A stretch of DNA of 64,000 nt from contig CAWDHW010000027.1 of the NCBI GenBank assembly GCA_963802205.1, positions 1 to 64,000 of the forward strand, read 5' to 3'. Each line of letters opens with the position of its first letter. The first letter of the stretch is position 1. This DNA comes from DYRB01 sp963802205 (GTDB lineage: Bacteria; Pseudomonadota; Gammaproteobacteria; Chromatiales; Chromatiaceae). Of this stretch, positions 52,508-60,988 are shown piece by piece. Position numbers and translations under genes: made by a program. Below the pieces are notes generated by a model that did no database searches, was not told the DNA's origin, and saw only the letters and a program-made list of their open reading frames with translations.

Positions 52508-53692
52508 TCACACGCCCCGCAGTTCCTTGCGCCGCAGCAGGGCGGCAAAGGCGAGCAGGACGGTCATGGCCAGCATGAGCCCAAAGCCGATGGCGGGATA
52601 GGAGTGGGTGGCGAACTGGGCCACCTTGCCCTGACCGAAGACCGTGGGCATGAAGGGCTTGACGGTGAAGGCGCCCATGTCATTCAGGGTGTGGCCGTAC
52701 CACCAGAGCCAGGCGGAGTAGTCGATGAGGAAGAACAGCGGCAGGGCGATGGGAACCAGCACCAGGAGCCAGTAGAGCAGGCCGGCGTTCTTGCGCGCCC
52801 CCCACAGCAACAGGAACATGGCGCCGATGAGCAACCAGAAGATCCCGTGGGCCGCACCGCTCATGGTCTTCGCCATGGGGCCGATCTCTGCGGGGTTGTT
52901 GAAGTAGCGCCCCAGGCTCTTCTCGTAGTGCCAGGCCAGGAGCTGGCTGCCGCTGCCGGTCCATGCCTCTGTAGCGCCGCGGCGCTCCGAGTCCTTGGTG
53001 AAGGTGGTCTTGAGGTTGTCGAGATAGAGCTGCTTGTCGGCATGCGCGGCCAGGCCCTTGACGGCGCCGGCGGTCGCCGCCGGCTGGGCGTCGGGCATGG
53101 ACTTGGCCAATTCCGCCTTGAGGCGGGCGATCAGGGCCTGACCAGGGCTCACCTCCTTGGCCTCCGCCTCACCGGCGGACTGGTCCATGGAGGTGACCAT
53201 GGCCTCCAGATACCCGACATTCTGGTACTTGAGTCCGTCGGCCCCGTAGAAATACAGGTACATCCACCCGCCGAGGGCGGCAAAGGCGATGGCCATGACC
53301 CCCAGGCGCAGCTTGGGGGTTTGGATCGCGAAACCCACCAGCATCACGCCGAGCATGGTGATCAGGAAGGGGGAGAAGGCACGCTCGATCACCCCGCCAG
53401 CGGCGATGGGGTACATGCCGACGTAGTGATTGATGGTGTCCATCTCGTGGACACAGTCCAGGGCCTCCGTCTCGCTGATCTCGGCCTTCTCCACCTTCTG
53501 GCAGCCGTTGACGACGCCGTTCATGTGGAAGTGGATTCGCACCCCGTCCGGGAAGGCCTCCGGCGGGTAGTTCGGTGCAGTGAGGGAGACCCACCACACG
53601 GGGAGGAAGTAGATGGCGACCAGCAGGGCGAGGGCCCCGGCGACCAGGAGATAGACCAGGGGATTGGCCTTGGAGGGGGTGACGGCGTTCAT
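52508..53692 (-). CDS. NosB-like multi-helix membrane protein of the nos cluster
   Basis: 394 residues from ATG 53692. One N-terminal helix (LVYLLVAGALALLVAIYFLP) precedes a periplasmic domain with the pattern YPPEAFPDGVRIHFHMNGVV, NGCQKVE and CVHEMDTINHYVGM. Then come several helices (SPFLITMLGVMLVGFAIQTP, GIFWLLIGAMFLLLWG, YPAIGFGLMLAMTVLLAFAA). It occupies the place of NosB in clade II nos clusters, between the cytochromes and nosD. The His and Cys residues in the periplasmic part could bind metal. Role in N2O reduction is conserved by context but not biochemically defined. Confidence 0.75.
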   Translation of the reverse strand: MNAVTPSKANPLVYLLVAGALALLVAIYFLPVWWVSLTAPNYPPEAFPDGVRIHFHMNGVVNGCQKVEKAEISETEALDCVHEMDTINHYVGMYPIAAGGVIERAFSPFLITMLGVMLVGFAIQTPKLRLGVMAIAFAALGGWMYLYFYGADGLKYQNVGYLEAMVTSMDQSAGEAEAKEVSPGQALIARLKAELAKSMPDAQPAATAGAVKGLAAHADKQLYLDNLKTTFTKDSERRGATEAWTGSGSQLLAWHYEKSLGRYFNNPAEIGPMAKTMSGAAHGIFWLLIGAMFLLLWGARKNAGLLYWLLVLVPIALPLFFLIDYSAWLWWYGHTLNDMGAFTVKPFMPTVFGQGKVAQFATHSYPAIGFGLMLAMTVLLAFAALLRRKELRGV

Positions 53693-53774
53693 GGCAGGCC
53701 TGCGAACAGCGTGGGAGGGGCGCATAGGACCCCAGGGTGAGCCTTATTTCGACCAGTTATGCGTTATTAGACTC

Positions 53775-53858
53775 GTAGGTTGGGCCGACGAAGGAGGCCC
53801 AACAGTCAGGGGCTTGGGTGGCCTCTGGCGTTGGGCTTCGTTCCTCAGCCCAACCTAC
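53775..53858. repeat. GTAGGTTGGGC-type inverted repeat pair
   Basis: A 29-base arm at 53775-53803 matches the reverse complement of 53830-53858 at about 25 positions (ends GTAGGTTGGGC/GCCCAACCTAC). It fills most of the 188-base gap between the NosB-like gene and the cytochrome gene upstream of it. A dispersed palindrome family different from the one at 51031. Confidence 0.7.
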
Positions 53859-53880
53859 AAATTGAACCAAACCAAAACGA

Positions 53881-54582
53881 TCAGTTGAAGTCCGGGTTCT
53901 TCCAGTCCGCCGAGGGGGCCATCTTGTCCGCCGGTGGCTTGATGCGCGAGGCATAGTCGATCACCGCCAGCAGTTGCTGCTCGGTGAACTCATGCACCTG
54001 CTTGACCATGTCCGGGTTGGCGTTCTTGCGCTTGCCGCCCTTGATCTCGCGGAACTGGCGCAGGATGTACTCGTAGTGCTGGCCCTGGAGCTTGGGATAG
54101 AACTTCTCGGCGTCGCCCTCGCCGTTGTCGCCGTGGCAGCGCACGCAGTTGTCCGCGTAGAGTTGCTTGCCCAGTGCCAGGTCTGTGCCAGGCCCCACGC
54201 CGTTATCCGGGGTCATGGGCAGGCTTGCCATGTAGGCGACCACGTCCGCCAGGGCCTGGGGTCCGCCGATCTGGCTCGGCAAGGCGAATGGGTACATGGT
54301 CGGGTTGTCGCGGTTCAGGGCCCGGATATCGGCGAGCTGCTTGACGATGACGGTCCCGTGCTGCCCGGCCAACTGCGGGAAGGTCCCGTCCTTGCTGCCC
54401 CAGCCCTCGGGCAGGTGGCAGGCGGCGCAGACCTCGTAGACGTCGCGCCCGTTCACCGGGTCGCCCTTGAGGTGCAGGGCCTCGTCCTTCTCCCCGCCTG
54501 CCTCGTTCCAGGCGAAGGCCGCCCCGCCCAAAGCGAGACCGACCGCCACCGCCAGGCCCTTCACGAACAGATGCTTACTCAT
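53881..54582 (-). CDS. Diheme cytochrome c4-like protein of the nos cluster
   Basis: 233 residues from ATG 54582. Signal peptide (GLAVAVGLALGGAAFA). Two c-type heme domains in tandem: CAACHLPEGWGS with FPQLAGQHGTVIVKQLADIR, and CVRCHGDNGEGDAEKFYPKL with GQHYEYILRQFREI. Both have the cytochrome c4 layout, including late Met ligands (TMYPFAL, NPDMVKQV). Periplasmic electron donor, most likely to NosZ, as NosC1/C2 in other clade II clusters. Confidence 0.88.
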   Translation of the reverse strand: MSKHLFVKGLAVAVGLALGGAAFAWNEAGGEKDEALHLKGDPVNGRDVYEVCAACHLPEGWGSKDGTFPQLAGQHGTVIVKQLADIRALNRDNPTMYPFALPSQIGGPQALADVVAYMASLPMTPDNGVGPGTDLALGKQLYADNCVRCHGDNGEGDAEKFYPKLQGQHYEYILRQFREIKGGKRKNANPDMVKQVHEFTEQQLLAVIDYASRIKPPADKMAPSADWKNPDFN

Positions 54583-54764
54583 CGAAAACTCTCCAGCTTC
54601 TGACACCGGCCGCGCCGCGGGTCTCCGCCCTCGGGCTTGGCATTTTTAAATACTGCGGCGGGGCGTCTGCCCCGCCTGTGACCCTGGCCAGTCTAGGCCG
54701 ATTGCGGGGTCTAGCCTTGACAACCGTCAATCGGGGTTGGAATGCAACCAGCAGGATTCGCTGG

Positions 54765-55124
54765 CTATTGCAGCGTCGCCAGCCAGTTGGCGATGGTGCG
54801 CATCTCCTCCTCCGAGACCAGGGGCATGATGCCCTTCATGGCCGCGGTTTGACCGTTGTTGCGGGCGCCGGTCTTGATGTCGTTCATTTGGTTGTACGCA
54901 TAGTCGGCGCTCTGCCCGGCGAGCTTTGGATATGTCGGCAGGATGGGAGTCTTCGCATCCTTGCCGTGGCAGGCGAGACAGGTCTTCTTGGCGTACAGGG
55001 CCGCACCATCGGCGGCGCCGGCCGCGGCCGGCGCTGCTGCCGGGGCATCGGCCGCCGGGGTCAGGCTGGGGGCCAGGGTCAGGGCCAGGGCAGGGATTGC
55101 AAATAATAGGGTCTTGCACTTCAT
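54765..55124 (-). CDS. Monoheme cytochrome c of the nos cluster
   Basis: 119 residues from ATG 55124. Signal peptide (LLFAIPALALTLAPSLTPAA), an Ala/Pro-rich linker, heme site CLACHGKDAKTPILPTYPKL, and the cytochrome c5/c553-like ending IMPLVSEEEMRTIANWLATL with the Met ligand in GIMPL. Located directly downstream of nosZ, so a candidate direct electron donor. Confidence 0.88.
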   Translation of the reverse strand: MKCKTLLFAIPALALTLAPSLTPAADAPAAAPAAAGAADGAALYAKKTCLACHGKDAKTPILPTYPKLAGQSADYAYNQMNDIKTGARNNGQTAAMKGIMPLVSEEEMRTIANWLATLQ

Positions 55125-55220
55125 GACATCACCTCTCAACGCATGGGGGTATGTGTCCCCCAAAAGTCGGGAGGGGGGCTTACGCCCCCCTCGGTTATGG
55201 ATCAAGCAGCCGGTTTTTGG

Positions 55221-57533
55221 CTATTTGACCTTCTTGGCCCCGTTCTGCTCCAGGTAGGTCTTGGCGCGCAGCCCGAGGTCGGCGGTCTTGACCTGGTACT
55301 GCCACCACTGGTTGGCCCAGAGCATCGCGTTCTGCCAATCGCTCTTGGCCGCGGCGGCGTCCGCCTTCTCCTTGGACTCCTTGGCAAAGCCGAGCTGGTC
55401 GGTGGCGTCTTCCACCAGGGCCACGACGGTGGGGAAGTCCTTGAAGTTGTGGCTGGTGATGAAGCCCACGACCATGTCGATGACGCCTTGGGTCTCGACG
55501 TTGGTCTTGACCTGGGTCTCGTAGTCGGCCTTGGTGTAGGCCACGCCCTCCTTCATGGCGACCGCCTCACCCTTGTAACCCTTGGGCTTGACCAGCAGGT
55601 AGCCCTGCATCTCCAGGTGCAGCGCCGAGCAGAACTCGGTGCAGTAGTAGGGGTAGACGCCGGGCTTGTCGGCCTGGATGGTGACCGAGGAGGTCTTGCC
55701 GGGCTCGATGGAGAGCTGAACCGCGTGGCCGTACATGGCGAACCCGTGCACTTCGTCCTGGGCACGCTCCAGATTGGTCAGGTGGATGACCACCGTGTCG
55801 CCCTCCTCGGCCTCGATGATCTCAGGCGTGATGTGGGAGCGAATCACCGAGCCCATAACGGTGACGGTGCACTTGCCGGCGGCGTCGCAGGTGCGCTCGG
55901 TCTTCTCGCGCCCGGCGCGGGTGGCGAAGGGTGACTTCTCGTTGGTGCGGCTGTTCCAGCCGGACTTGTAGCGGACCTCGGGTTGCAGCTTGTCGGCCTT
56001 GATGGCCGCCACATAGTGGGGCTCGCCCAGCGGCAGGGGCATGTCGTAGAGCAACTGCATCTTGTCGCCGCTGATGTCGATCAACTGGTGGTTCTGCGGG
56101 TGCAGGGGGCCCACCGGGTTGAACCGGTCGATGGCCAGCTTGTTCAAGGCGACCAGGTACTTGCCGTCCGGGTTGACGGTATCGCCCTCCATGGTCATCA
56201 GGTGGCCGATGTTGTAGTGGATGGAGATCTTGTCGAGGACCTTGCCCTCGCAGTAGTCCCACTTGGCGACCATGGAGTCCACATACAGGGACGTGTAGGC
56301 GACGCAGGGCTTGGAGTCGAACTGGGTGTGCAGGGGCCCGAGGCCCAGTTCCGCCTGGACGTGCAGGGCGTCCTTCATGGCGATGATCGGGATGCCGTAG
56401 GGGTCCTTGCCCTCGAACTTGCCGGCCTTGATGGCGGCCATGATCTTCTCGAAGCTGTACACGGAGGTGTGGCTGTCGAGCTTGCCGGAGACGATGATGA
56501 GCTTGCCGTCCGGGGTCACGTCGGCGCCGTGGGGGCTCTTGGGCTCAGGGATCAGGTAGAGGAGCCCCTCGGCGACCGCCTGTTCCATGGAGATCACAGG
56601 CATGCCGTTGCGCATCGGGACCTTGCCGGCCTTGACCAGCTCCTCGGCCTTCTTCCAGTTGGTCACGTGCAGGAAGTCGGTATCCTTGGAGGAACAGCCG
56701 GCCTCGAAGGGCGGGCGCCCGCGCTCGATGCCGCCCACATAGCGCTCGGTGCAGAAGGAGTTGGTGAAGCCCCAGCCGTAGCTGTCCTTCTTGCCCGCGT
56801 CGGAGAGGTCCTGACTATAGGGGGGCAGCTCGAAGGTGAAGGAATTCTCCGGCTCGATACGCCCCTTATCCTTGTTGAATTTCCAATAGGTCAGGCCGCC
56901 GCGGTACTTGTCGTTGAACTCTTCGAGTGGGACATAGCCCACGTCGCTGTATGGGGCCGCGTACTGGGTGGCCTCCATCACGTACTCGGTGTTGGGGGTG
57001 ACGAAGGCCCCGCCGTGCTCCGAACGGAACAGGGGGTTGACGACGATCTGCTTGGTCTCGAAGTCGTGCAGGTCGATCACCGCCAGACGCGGATTGGCCT
57101 TGTCGTTGATGAACAGGTAGCGCCCATCGTAGTCGCCCTCGGTCTCCGAGAAGGCCGGGTGGTGGGTGTCGCCGTAGTTGAGGTCCTTGCCGTCGATGCG
57201 GCCCTGGGCCAGAACGGCCTTGGACTCGTCGTCGAAGCCGTAGCCCTGCCAGGGCTCGGGTGTGAAGACGCCGATGTACTTCAGGATGCGCATGGACGGG
57301 ATGCCGTAGACGATCACCTGGCCGCTCTGGCCGCCGGAGCTGAAGGCGAGGTACTCGTCGCGCCCCCCGGTGGGGGTGTAGGTCTTGGCGGCGGCCAGGA
57401 TGTCCTTCTCCGTCAGGCCGCGGGCCTTCATGACGTCTTGCAGGTTGTCCGCGGCCCAGGCCGCGGTCGTCCCGCCGAATGCGAGCGCCATCCCCAGGGT
57501 CAGGGACAGGGCGCGCCCTGTAAATTGTTGCAT
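55221..57533 (-). CDS. nosZ: Nitrous oxide reductase NosZ, clade II type
   Basis: 770 residues from ATG 57533. Periplasmic copper enzyme reducing N2O to N2. The signal peptide is Sec-type (ALSLTLGMALAFGGTTAAWA) with no twin Arg, a clade II hallmark. Seven-bladed propeller with CuZ His residues (GDTHHPAFSETEGDYDG, HGADVTPDGK, LGLGPLHTQFD). The CuA cupredoxin domain has YPYYCTEFCSALHLEMQGYL at about residues 623-642 with its Cys, His and Met ligands. The C-terminal ~110 residues are a helical, Lys/Ala-rich extension and not the cytochrome c domain seen in epsilonproteobacterial clade II enzymes. No nosR or nosX in the cluster, again as in clade II. Confidence 0.95.
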   Translation of the reverse strand: MQQFTGRALSLTLGMALAFGGTTAAWAADNLQDVMKARGLTEKDILAAAKTYTPTGGRDEYLAFSSGGQSGQVIVYGIPSMRILKYIGVFTPEPWQGYGFDDESKAVLAQGRIDGKDLNYGDTHHPAFSETEGDYDGRYLFINDKANPRLAVIDLHDFETKQIVVNPLFRSEHGGAFVTPNTEYVMEATQYAAPYSDVGYVPLEEFNDKYRGGLTYWKFNKDKGRIEPENSFTFELPPYSQDLSDAGKKDSYGWGFTNSFCTERYVGGIERGRPPFEAGCSSKDTDFLHVTNWKKAEELVKAGKVPMRNGMPVISMEQAVAEGLLYLIPEPKSPHGADVTPDGKLIIVSGKLDSHTSVYSFEKIMAAIKAGKFEGKDPYGIPIIAMKDALHVQAELGLGPLHTQFDSKPCVAYTSLYVDSMVAKWDYCEGKVLDKISIHYNIGHLMTMEGDTVNPDGKYLVALNKLAIDRFNPVGPLHPQNHQLIDISGDKMQLLYDMPLPLGEPHYVAAIKADKLQPEVRYKSGWNSRTNEKSPFATRAGREKTERTCDAAGKCTVTVMGSVIRSHITPEIIEAEEGDTVVIHLTNLERAQDEVHGFAMYGHAVQLSIEPGKTSSVTIQADKPGVYPYYCTEFCSALHLEMQGYLLVKPKGYKGEAVAMKEGVAYTKADYETQVKTNVETQGVIDMVVGFITSHNFKDFPTVVALVEDATDQLGFAKESKEKADAAAAKSDWQNAMLWANQWWQYQVKTADLGLRAKTYLEQNGAKKVK

Positions 57534-57555
57534 GGTTGTCCCCCAAATAGGCGGT

Positions 57556-58518
57556 TTACGAGGGTCCACCGGCGACCCGGGCGGGTTGCGGTGGTCGGCG
57601 CGCCGGTTGGCCGGGCCTGGGGGTCTCGTCCTGGGGCTCAGGGCGGGGCAGCCGGCAGGTCGGGCGGCGGCGCGCCGGAAAAGCATGGCCCCTGTTGCGG
57701 GGGTGCGACTTGATTTGGGTCAAACAACCTTTCTTGCTACGGCAAAAAACCCAATTTACGGTCGGGTGCGAGGCGTGGCGCCGCACGGGGGTCAACGGCG
57801 GCGCCTGGAGGGGGAGGGGGGAGCGGCGCCTGCCGGCGCCGTCCCGGGTCAGGCCTTCGCGGTCGGGGGGATGATCTGGTGCGCTCACCAGATAGTCGAT
57901 GACCTCGGCCGCCAGTGCCTCGGGGGACTTCTCTCCGGCCAGCAGGGTCAGTTCCGGGGCCTGCGGGGCCTCGTAGGGGTCGTCGATCCCGGTGAAGCCT
58001 TTCAGTTCGCCCGCGCGGGCCTTCTTGTAGAGGCCCTTGGGGTCCCGTGCCTCGCAGACCTCCAGGGGGGTATCCACGAAGACCTCGATGAAGTCACCTG
58101 GCCCCATGGTCGCGCGGACCATGTCGCGGTCGCGTCGATAGGGGCTGATGAAGGCGGTGAGCGAAATGAGCCCGGCCTGGGCGAAGAGCTGGGCCACGGC
58201 ACCGATGCGGCGGATGTTCTCTTCCCGGTCGATGGCCGAGAAACCCAGCCCGAAGCGCCTGGCGAAGTCCTCCCCGTGGGCCTCTGTGAGCATCCCGGGG
58301 CCCGCGTTCAGGCCGTGACGGACGTTGTCGCCGTCGAGGACGGCGCTGTTGACGCCCAGGCGGCTGAGCTGATGGTCGAGGACGTTGGCGACCGTGCTCT
58401 TGCCCGACCCGCTCAGGCCCGTGAACCAAATGACGCACCCCTTATGCCCGTTGATGCGTTCGCGCTCGGCTCGGGATACCTGGTGGTCGTGCCAGGTGAC
58501 ATTGGTTTCGTTGGTCAT
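57556..58518 (-). CDS. cysC: Adenylylsulfate kinase CysC with an unusual C-terminal extension
   Basis: APS kinase that phosphorylates APS to PAPS in sulfate assimilation. Core (residues about 1-215): WHDHQVSRAERERINGHKGC, P-loop WFTGLSGSGKSTVANVLDHQ, VLDGDNVRHGLN, FGLGFSAIDREENIRRIGAV, ISPYRRDRDMVR, FIEVFVDTPLEVCEARDPKG, LYKKARAGELKGFTGIDDPY, and EVIDYLV near residue 205-211. Family members end about there. This frame runs 110 codons further as Pro/Arg-rich sequence across the FNR-type box and nosZ upstream region, so the real stop is probably lost through a mutation or sequence error near 57870. Start ATG 58518. Confidence 0.85.
   Translation of the reverse strand: MTNETNVTWHDHQVSRAERERINGHKGCVIWFTGLSGSGKSTVANVLDHQLSRLGVNSAVLDGDNVRHGLNAGPGMLTEAHGEDFARRFGLGFSAIDREENIRRIGAVAQLFAQAGLISLTAFISPYRRDRDMVRATMGPGDFIEVFVDTPLEVCEARDPKGLYKKARAGELKGFTGIDDPYEAPQAPELTLLAGEKSPEALAAEVIDYLVSAPDHPPDREGLTRDGAGRRRSPLPLQAPPLTPVRRHASHPTVNWVFCRSKKGCLTQIKSHPRNRGHAFPARRRPTCRLPRPEPQDETPRPGQPARRPPQPARVAGGPS
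57710..57723 (-). promoter_or_regulatory. FNR/DNR-type binding box upstream of nosZ
   Basis: TTGATTTGGGTCAA (57710-57723) matches the TTGAT-N4-ATCAA consensus at 9 of 10 specified positions. It is about 177 bases upstream of the nosZ start. It suggests control by low oxygen or nitric oxide through an FNR/DNR regulator; no such regulator gene is in the window. Confidence 0.6.
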
Positions 58519-58639
58519 GTGCCTTTCTCTAGGTTGCAGGAATCGGCGCCATTGTCCCGTGATCGGCGGCGTTGGGCTAGCCGGAGTGCCTCGCGGGCGG
58601 GACCTCTCGTGAGCCGGGCAGAAGGGTGCCGACGCGCCT

Positions 58640-58913
58640 CAAGGTCAGGCGGACTTCCGAGGGTCAGGCCTCGAATGATGTCCTCGTCGCTGGTCTTGGC
58701 GGTGAGCAGGATGATGGCCTGCTCCGGGTCCGCGGCGCGCACGCGGTTGCAGATCTCGAAGCCGTCGATCCCGGGCAGCATGCCATCCGGCAGGATCGGG
58801 TCGAAGCCGCCGCCCAGGGCCTTGGCAGTCCCTCGCGCCCGTCGGGCTTCGCAGTGGAAGACGAACAGTGTGTAACATGGCGGACCGGCCGCTGGACCGC
58901 GTGACGCCGACAC
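58640..58913 (-). pseudogene. Fragment of a response-regulator receiver domain
   Basis: The minus frame contains FDPILPDGMLPGIDGFEICN, then RVRAADPEQAIILLTAKTSD and EDIIRGLTLG. This is the middle of an OmpR-type receiver domain around the phospho-Asp (LLDGMLPG in family, LPDGMLPG here) and the Thr/Ala switch. The N-terminal acidic pocket and everything after LTLG are missing or out of frame, so it is a gene fragment. It lies between cysC and the queuosine-transporter gene. Confidence 0.6.
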
Positions 58914-59002
58914 CTCCTGTCGTTGCTGTGCGTGCGGTCGGTGTGCACACCCGCCCTGCGTGCGACAGCCCCTTTGCCCCTTTGCCCCGGTGCATCAGAT
59001 CC

Positions 59003-59764
59003 ATGCTCAGCGACCGCGCTACCCGCCTCTTTGTGACCCTGACGGGCTTCTTCGTCTGCAACGCGGTCATTGCCGAGTTCATCGGCATCAAGATCTTTGC
59101 GCTGGAGCAGAGCCTGGGGCTTGCGCCCTTCGACTGGGACCTGTTCGGGCAGACCGGCTCGCTCAACTTCACCGCTGGCGTCCTGTTGTGGCCTGTGGTC
59201 TTCATCATGACCGACGTCATCAACGAGTACTTCGGTCGCCGTGGGGTGCGGTTCATGTCGCTGCTGACCGTCGGGCTGATCCTCTATGCCTTCGCGTTCG
59301 CTTACATCGCCATCGGCCTGGCGCCGGCCTCCTGGTGGTTGGGGGTGTCCCAGGAGCAGGGGGTCCCGGACATGCAGGCCGCCTTCGCGGTCATCTTCGG
59401 CCAGGGGATGTGGACCATCGCCGGGTCCGTGACCGCCTTCCTCATTGGGCAGTTCATCGACATCGCGGTCTTCCATCGGGTGCGACGCCTGACCGGGGAG
59501 CGCATGATCTGGGCCCGGGCCACGGGCTCGACCTTGGTCTCCCAATTGGTGGATAGCTTCGTGGTCCTCTACATCGCGTTTGTCATCGGGCCCCAGCACT
59601 GGCCCATCTCGCTGTTCCTCGCCGTCGGCACCGTCAATTACCTCTACAAGGTCGTTGCCGCCGTTGCGCTCATACCACTGATCTACGCCTCGCGCAGCCT
59701 GTTGGAACGTTATCTGGGGACGGCGACCGCGGAGCGCCTGCGGGCCCAGGCGGCGGCGGACTGA
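59003..59764 (+). CDS. yhhQ: Queuosine precursor transporter (YhhQ/VUT family)
   Basis: 253 residues from ATG 59003. Six-helix inner-membrane protein: LFVTLTGFFVCNAVIAEFIG, ALEQSLG, FTAGVLLWPVVFIMTDVINE (TDVxNEYFGRR signature), FGQGMWTIAGSVTAFLIGQF, TGSTLVSQLVDSFVVLYIAF. YhhQ imports the queuosine precursors preQ0/preQ1 for tRNA modification. Stand-alone gene followed 97 bases later by an AI-2E-family permease. Confidence 0.88.
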   Translation: MLSDRATRLFVTLTGFFVCNAVIAEFIGIKIFALEQSLGLAPFDWDLFGQTGSLNFTAGVLLWPVVFIMTDVINEYFGRRGVRFMSLLTVGLILYAFAFAYIAIGLAPASWWLGVSQEQGVPDMQAAFAVIFGQGMWTIAGSVTAFLIGQFIDIAVFHRVRRLTGERMIWARATGSTLVSQLVDSFVVLYIAFVIGPQHWPISLFLAVGTVNYLYKVVAAVALIPLIYASRSLLERYLGTATAERLRAQAAAD

Positions 59765-59860
59765 AGCCGGGGCGCCGGGAGCCACCATCGGGTGGGTCCC
59801 AGACCGGGTCGTCCTGCTACCATGCCGCGCCGCCACCTACCCCCAAGAACGGAGCCGCCC

Positions 59861-60988
59861 ATGACTCAACCTGCCAGCACGGACGACAAGGCGTATCTCA
59901 ACCGTGCACTGGAGACGAGCATCCGCCTCGGGCTCGTAGCCCTCTTAGCCGTGTGGTGCTTCCGTATCGTCGAGCCCTTCATCATCCCCCTGGTCTGGGG
60001 TCTGATCATCGCCGTGGCCTCCTACCCGGGCTTCGTCAGGCTACGGGGGCTCCTTGGAGGGCAGCGCGTTCTGGCGGGGGTCGCCTTCGTCCTGATCGCC
60101 CTGGTGGTGCTGGTAGTCCCGGCCGCGCTGCTCGGCGGGACCATAGCCCATGGGGCGGGTAGCCTGGTGGAGGGGTTCGATCAAGGGACCATCCGCATCC
60201 CGGCGCCGCCGGCCGGCGTCGCCGACTGGCCCCTGGTGGGAGAGCCGATCCATGGCTTCTGGGCCGCAGCGGCGCAAAACCTCGAGTCGGCCCTGCTCGA
60301 AGTGGCCCCCCAGGTTCGGGCAACGATCAGCTGGGTCCTGTCCATGGCCGCGGGGCTGGGTCTGGGGTTGTTGCAGTTCATCTTTGCCATCGTCATTGCA
60401 GGAGTTCTCCTGGTGCAGGACCAGGCCGGGCGTCGGGCCACCTGCGCCATCGCCCGCCGCCTGGCGGGGGAGCGCGGGGTGCAGTTCGCCGGACTGGCAG
60501 AGGCGACGGTGCGCAGCGTGACCCGTGGCATCCTCGGCGTGGCCCTGATCCAGTCCCTGTTGGCGGGGCTCGGCTTTCTGGTGGTGGGGGTCCCTGCGGC
60601 GGGGCTCTGGGCCCTGCTTTGCCTGCTGCTGAGCGTGGTACAGATCGGCATTTTCCCGGTGACCATCCCGATCCTGATTTACGTCTTCTCCAAGGTCGAG
60701 CCCATGACGTTCATCCTGTTCCTGGTATGGAGCATCTTCGTCGGGACACTGGACAACATCCTGAAACCGATCCTCCTCGGGCGTGGGGTGGCCGTGCCCA
60801 TGGCGGTCATCTTCGTCGGGGCCATCGGCGGCTTCATCACCTCCGGCATCATCGGGCTCTTCGTCGGCTCCGTGGTCCTGGTGCTGGGCTACAAGCTCTT
60901 CCTCGCCTGGCTCTACGAGGATGACGAGGCCAGTCCGGCGATGGAAGGGACGGCCTGCAGGGAGCGCGCGCCTGGGCAGGAGGGGTGA
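59861..60988 (+). CDS. AI-2E family (UPF0118/PerM) transporter
   Basis: 375 residues from ATG 59861. Eight-helix permease of the UPF0118/PerM group: RIVEPFIIPLVWGLIIAVAS, GVAFVLIALVVLVVPAALLG, GLLQFIFAIVIAGVLLVQDQ, SVTRGILGVALIQSLLAGLG, VQIGIFPVTIPILIYVFSKV, GTLDNILKPILLGRGVAVPM, and VIFVGAIGGFITSGIIGLFV. Members export AI-2 or act as Na+/H+ antiporters; the substrate here is unknown. Its stop touches recN, transcribed the other way. Confidence 0.85.
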   Translation: MTQPASTDDKAYLNRALETSIRLGLVALLAVWCFRIVEPFIIPLVWGLIIAVASYPGFVRLRGLLGGQRVLAGVAFVLIALVVLVVPAALLGGTIAHGAGSLVEGFDQGTIRIPAPPAGVADWPLVGEPIHGFWAAAAQNLESALLEVAPQVRATISWVLSMAAGLGLGLLQFIFAIVIAGVLLVQDQAGRRATCAIARRLAGERGVQFAGLAEATVRSVTRGILGVALIQSLLAGLGFLVVGVPAAGLWALLCLLLSVVQIGIFPVTIPILIYVFSKVEPMTFILFLVWSIFVGTLDNILKPILLGRGVAVPMAVIFVGAIGGFITSGIIGLFVGSVVLVLGYKLFLAWLYEDDEASPAMEGTACRERAPGQEG

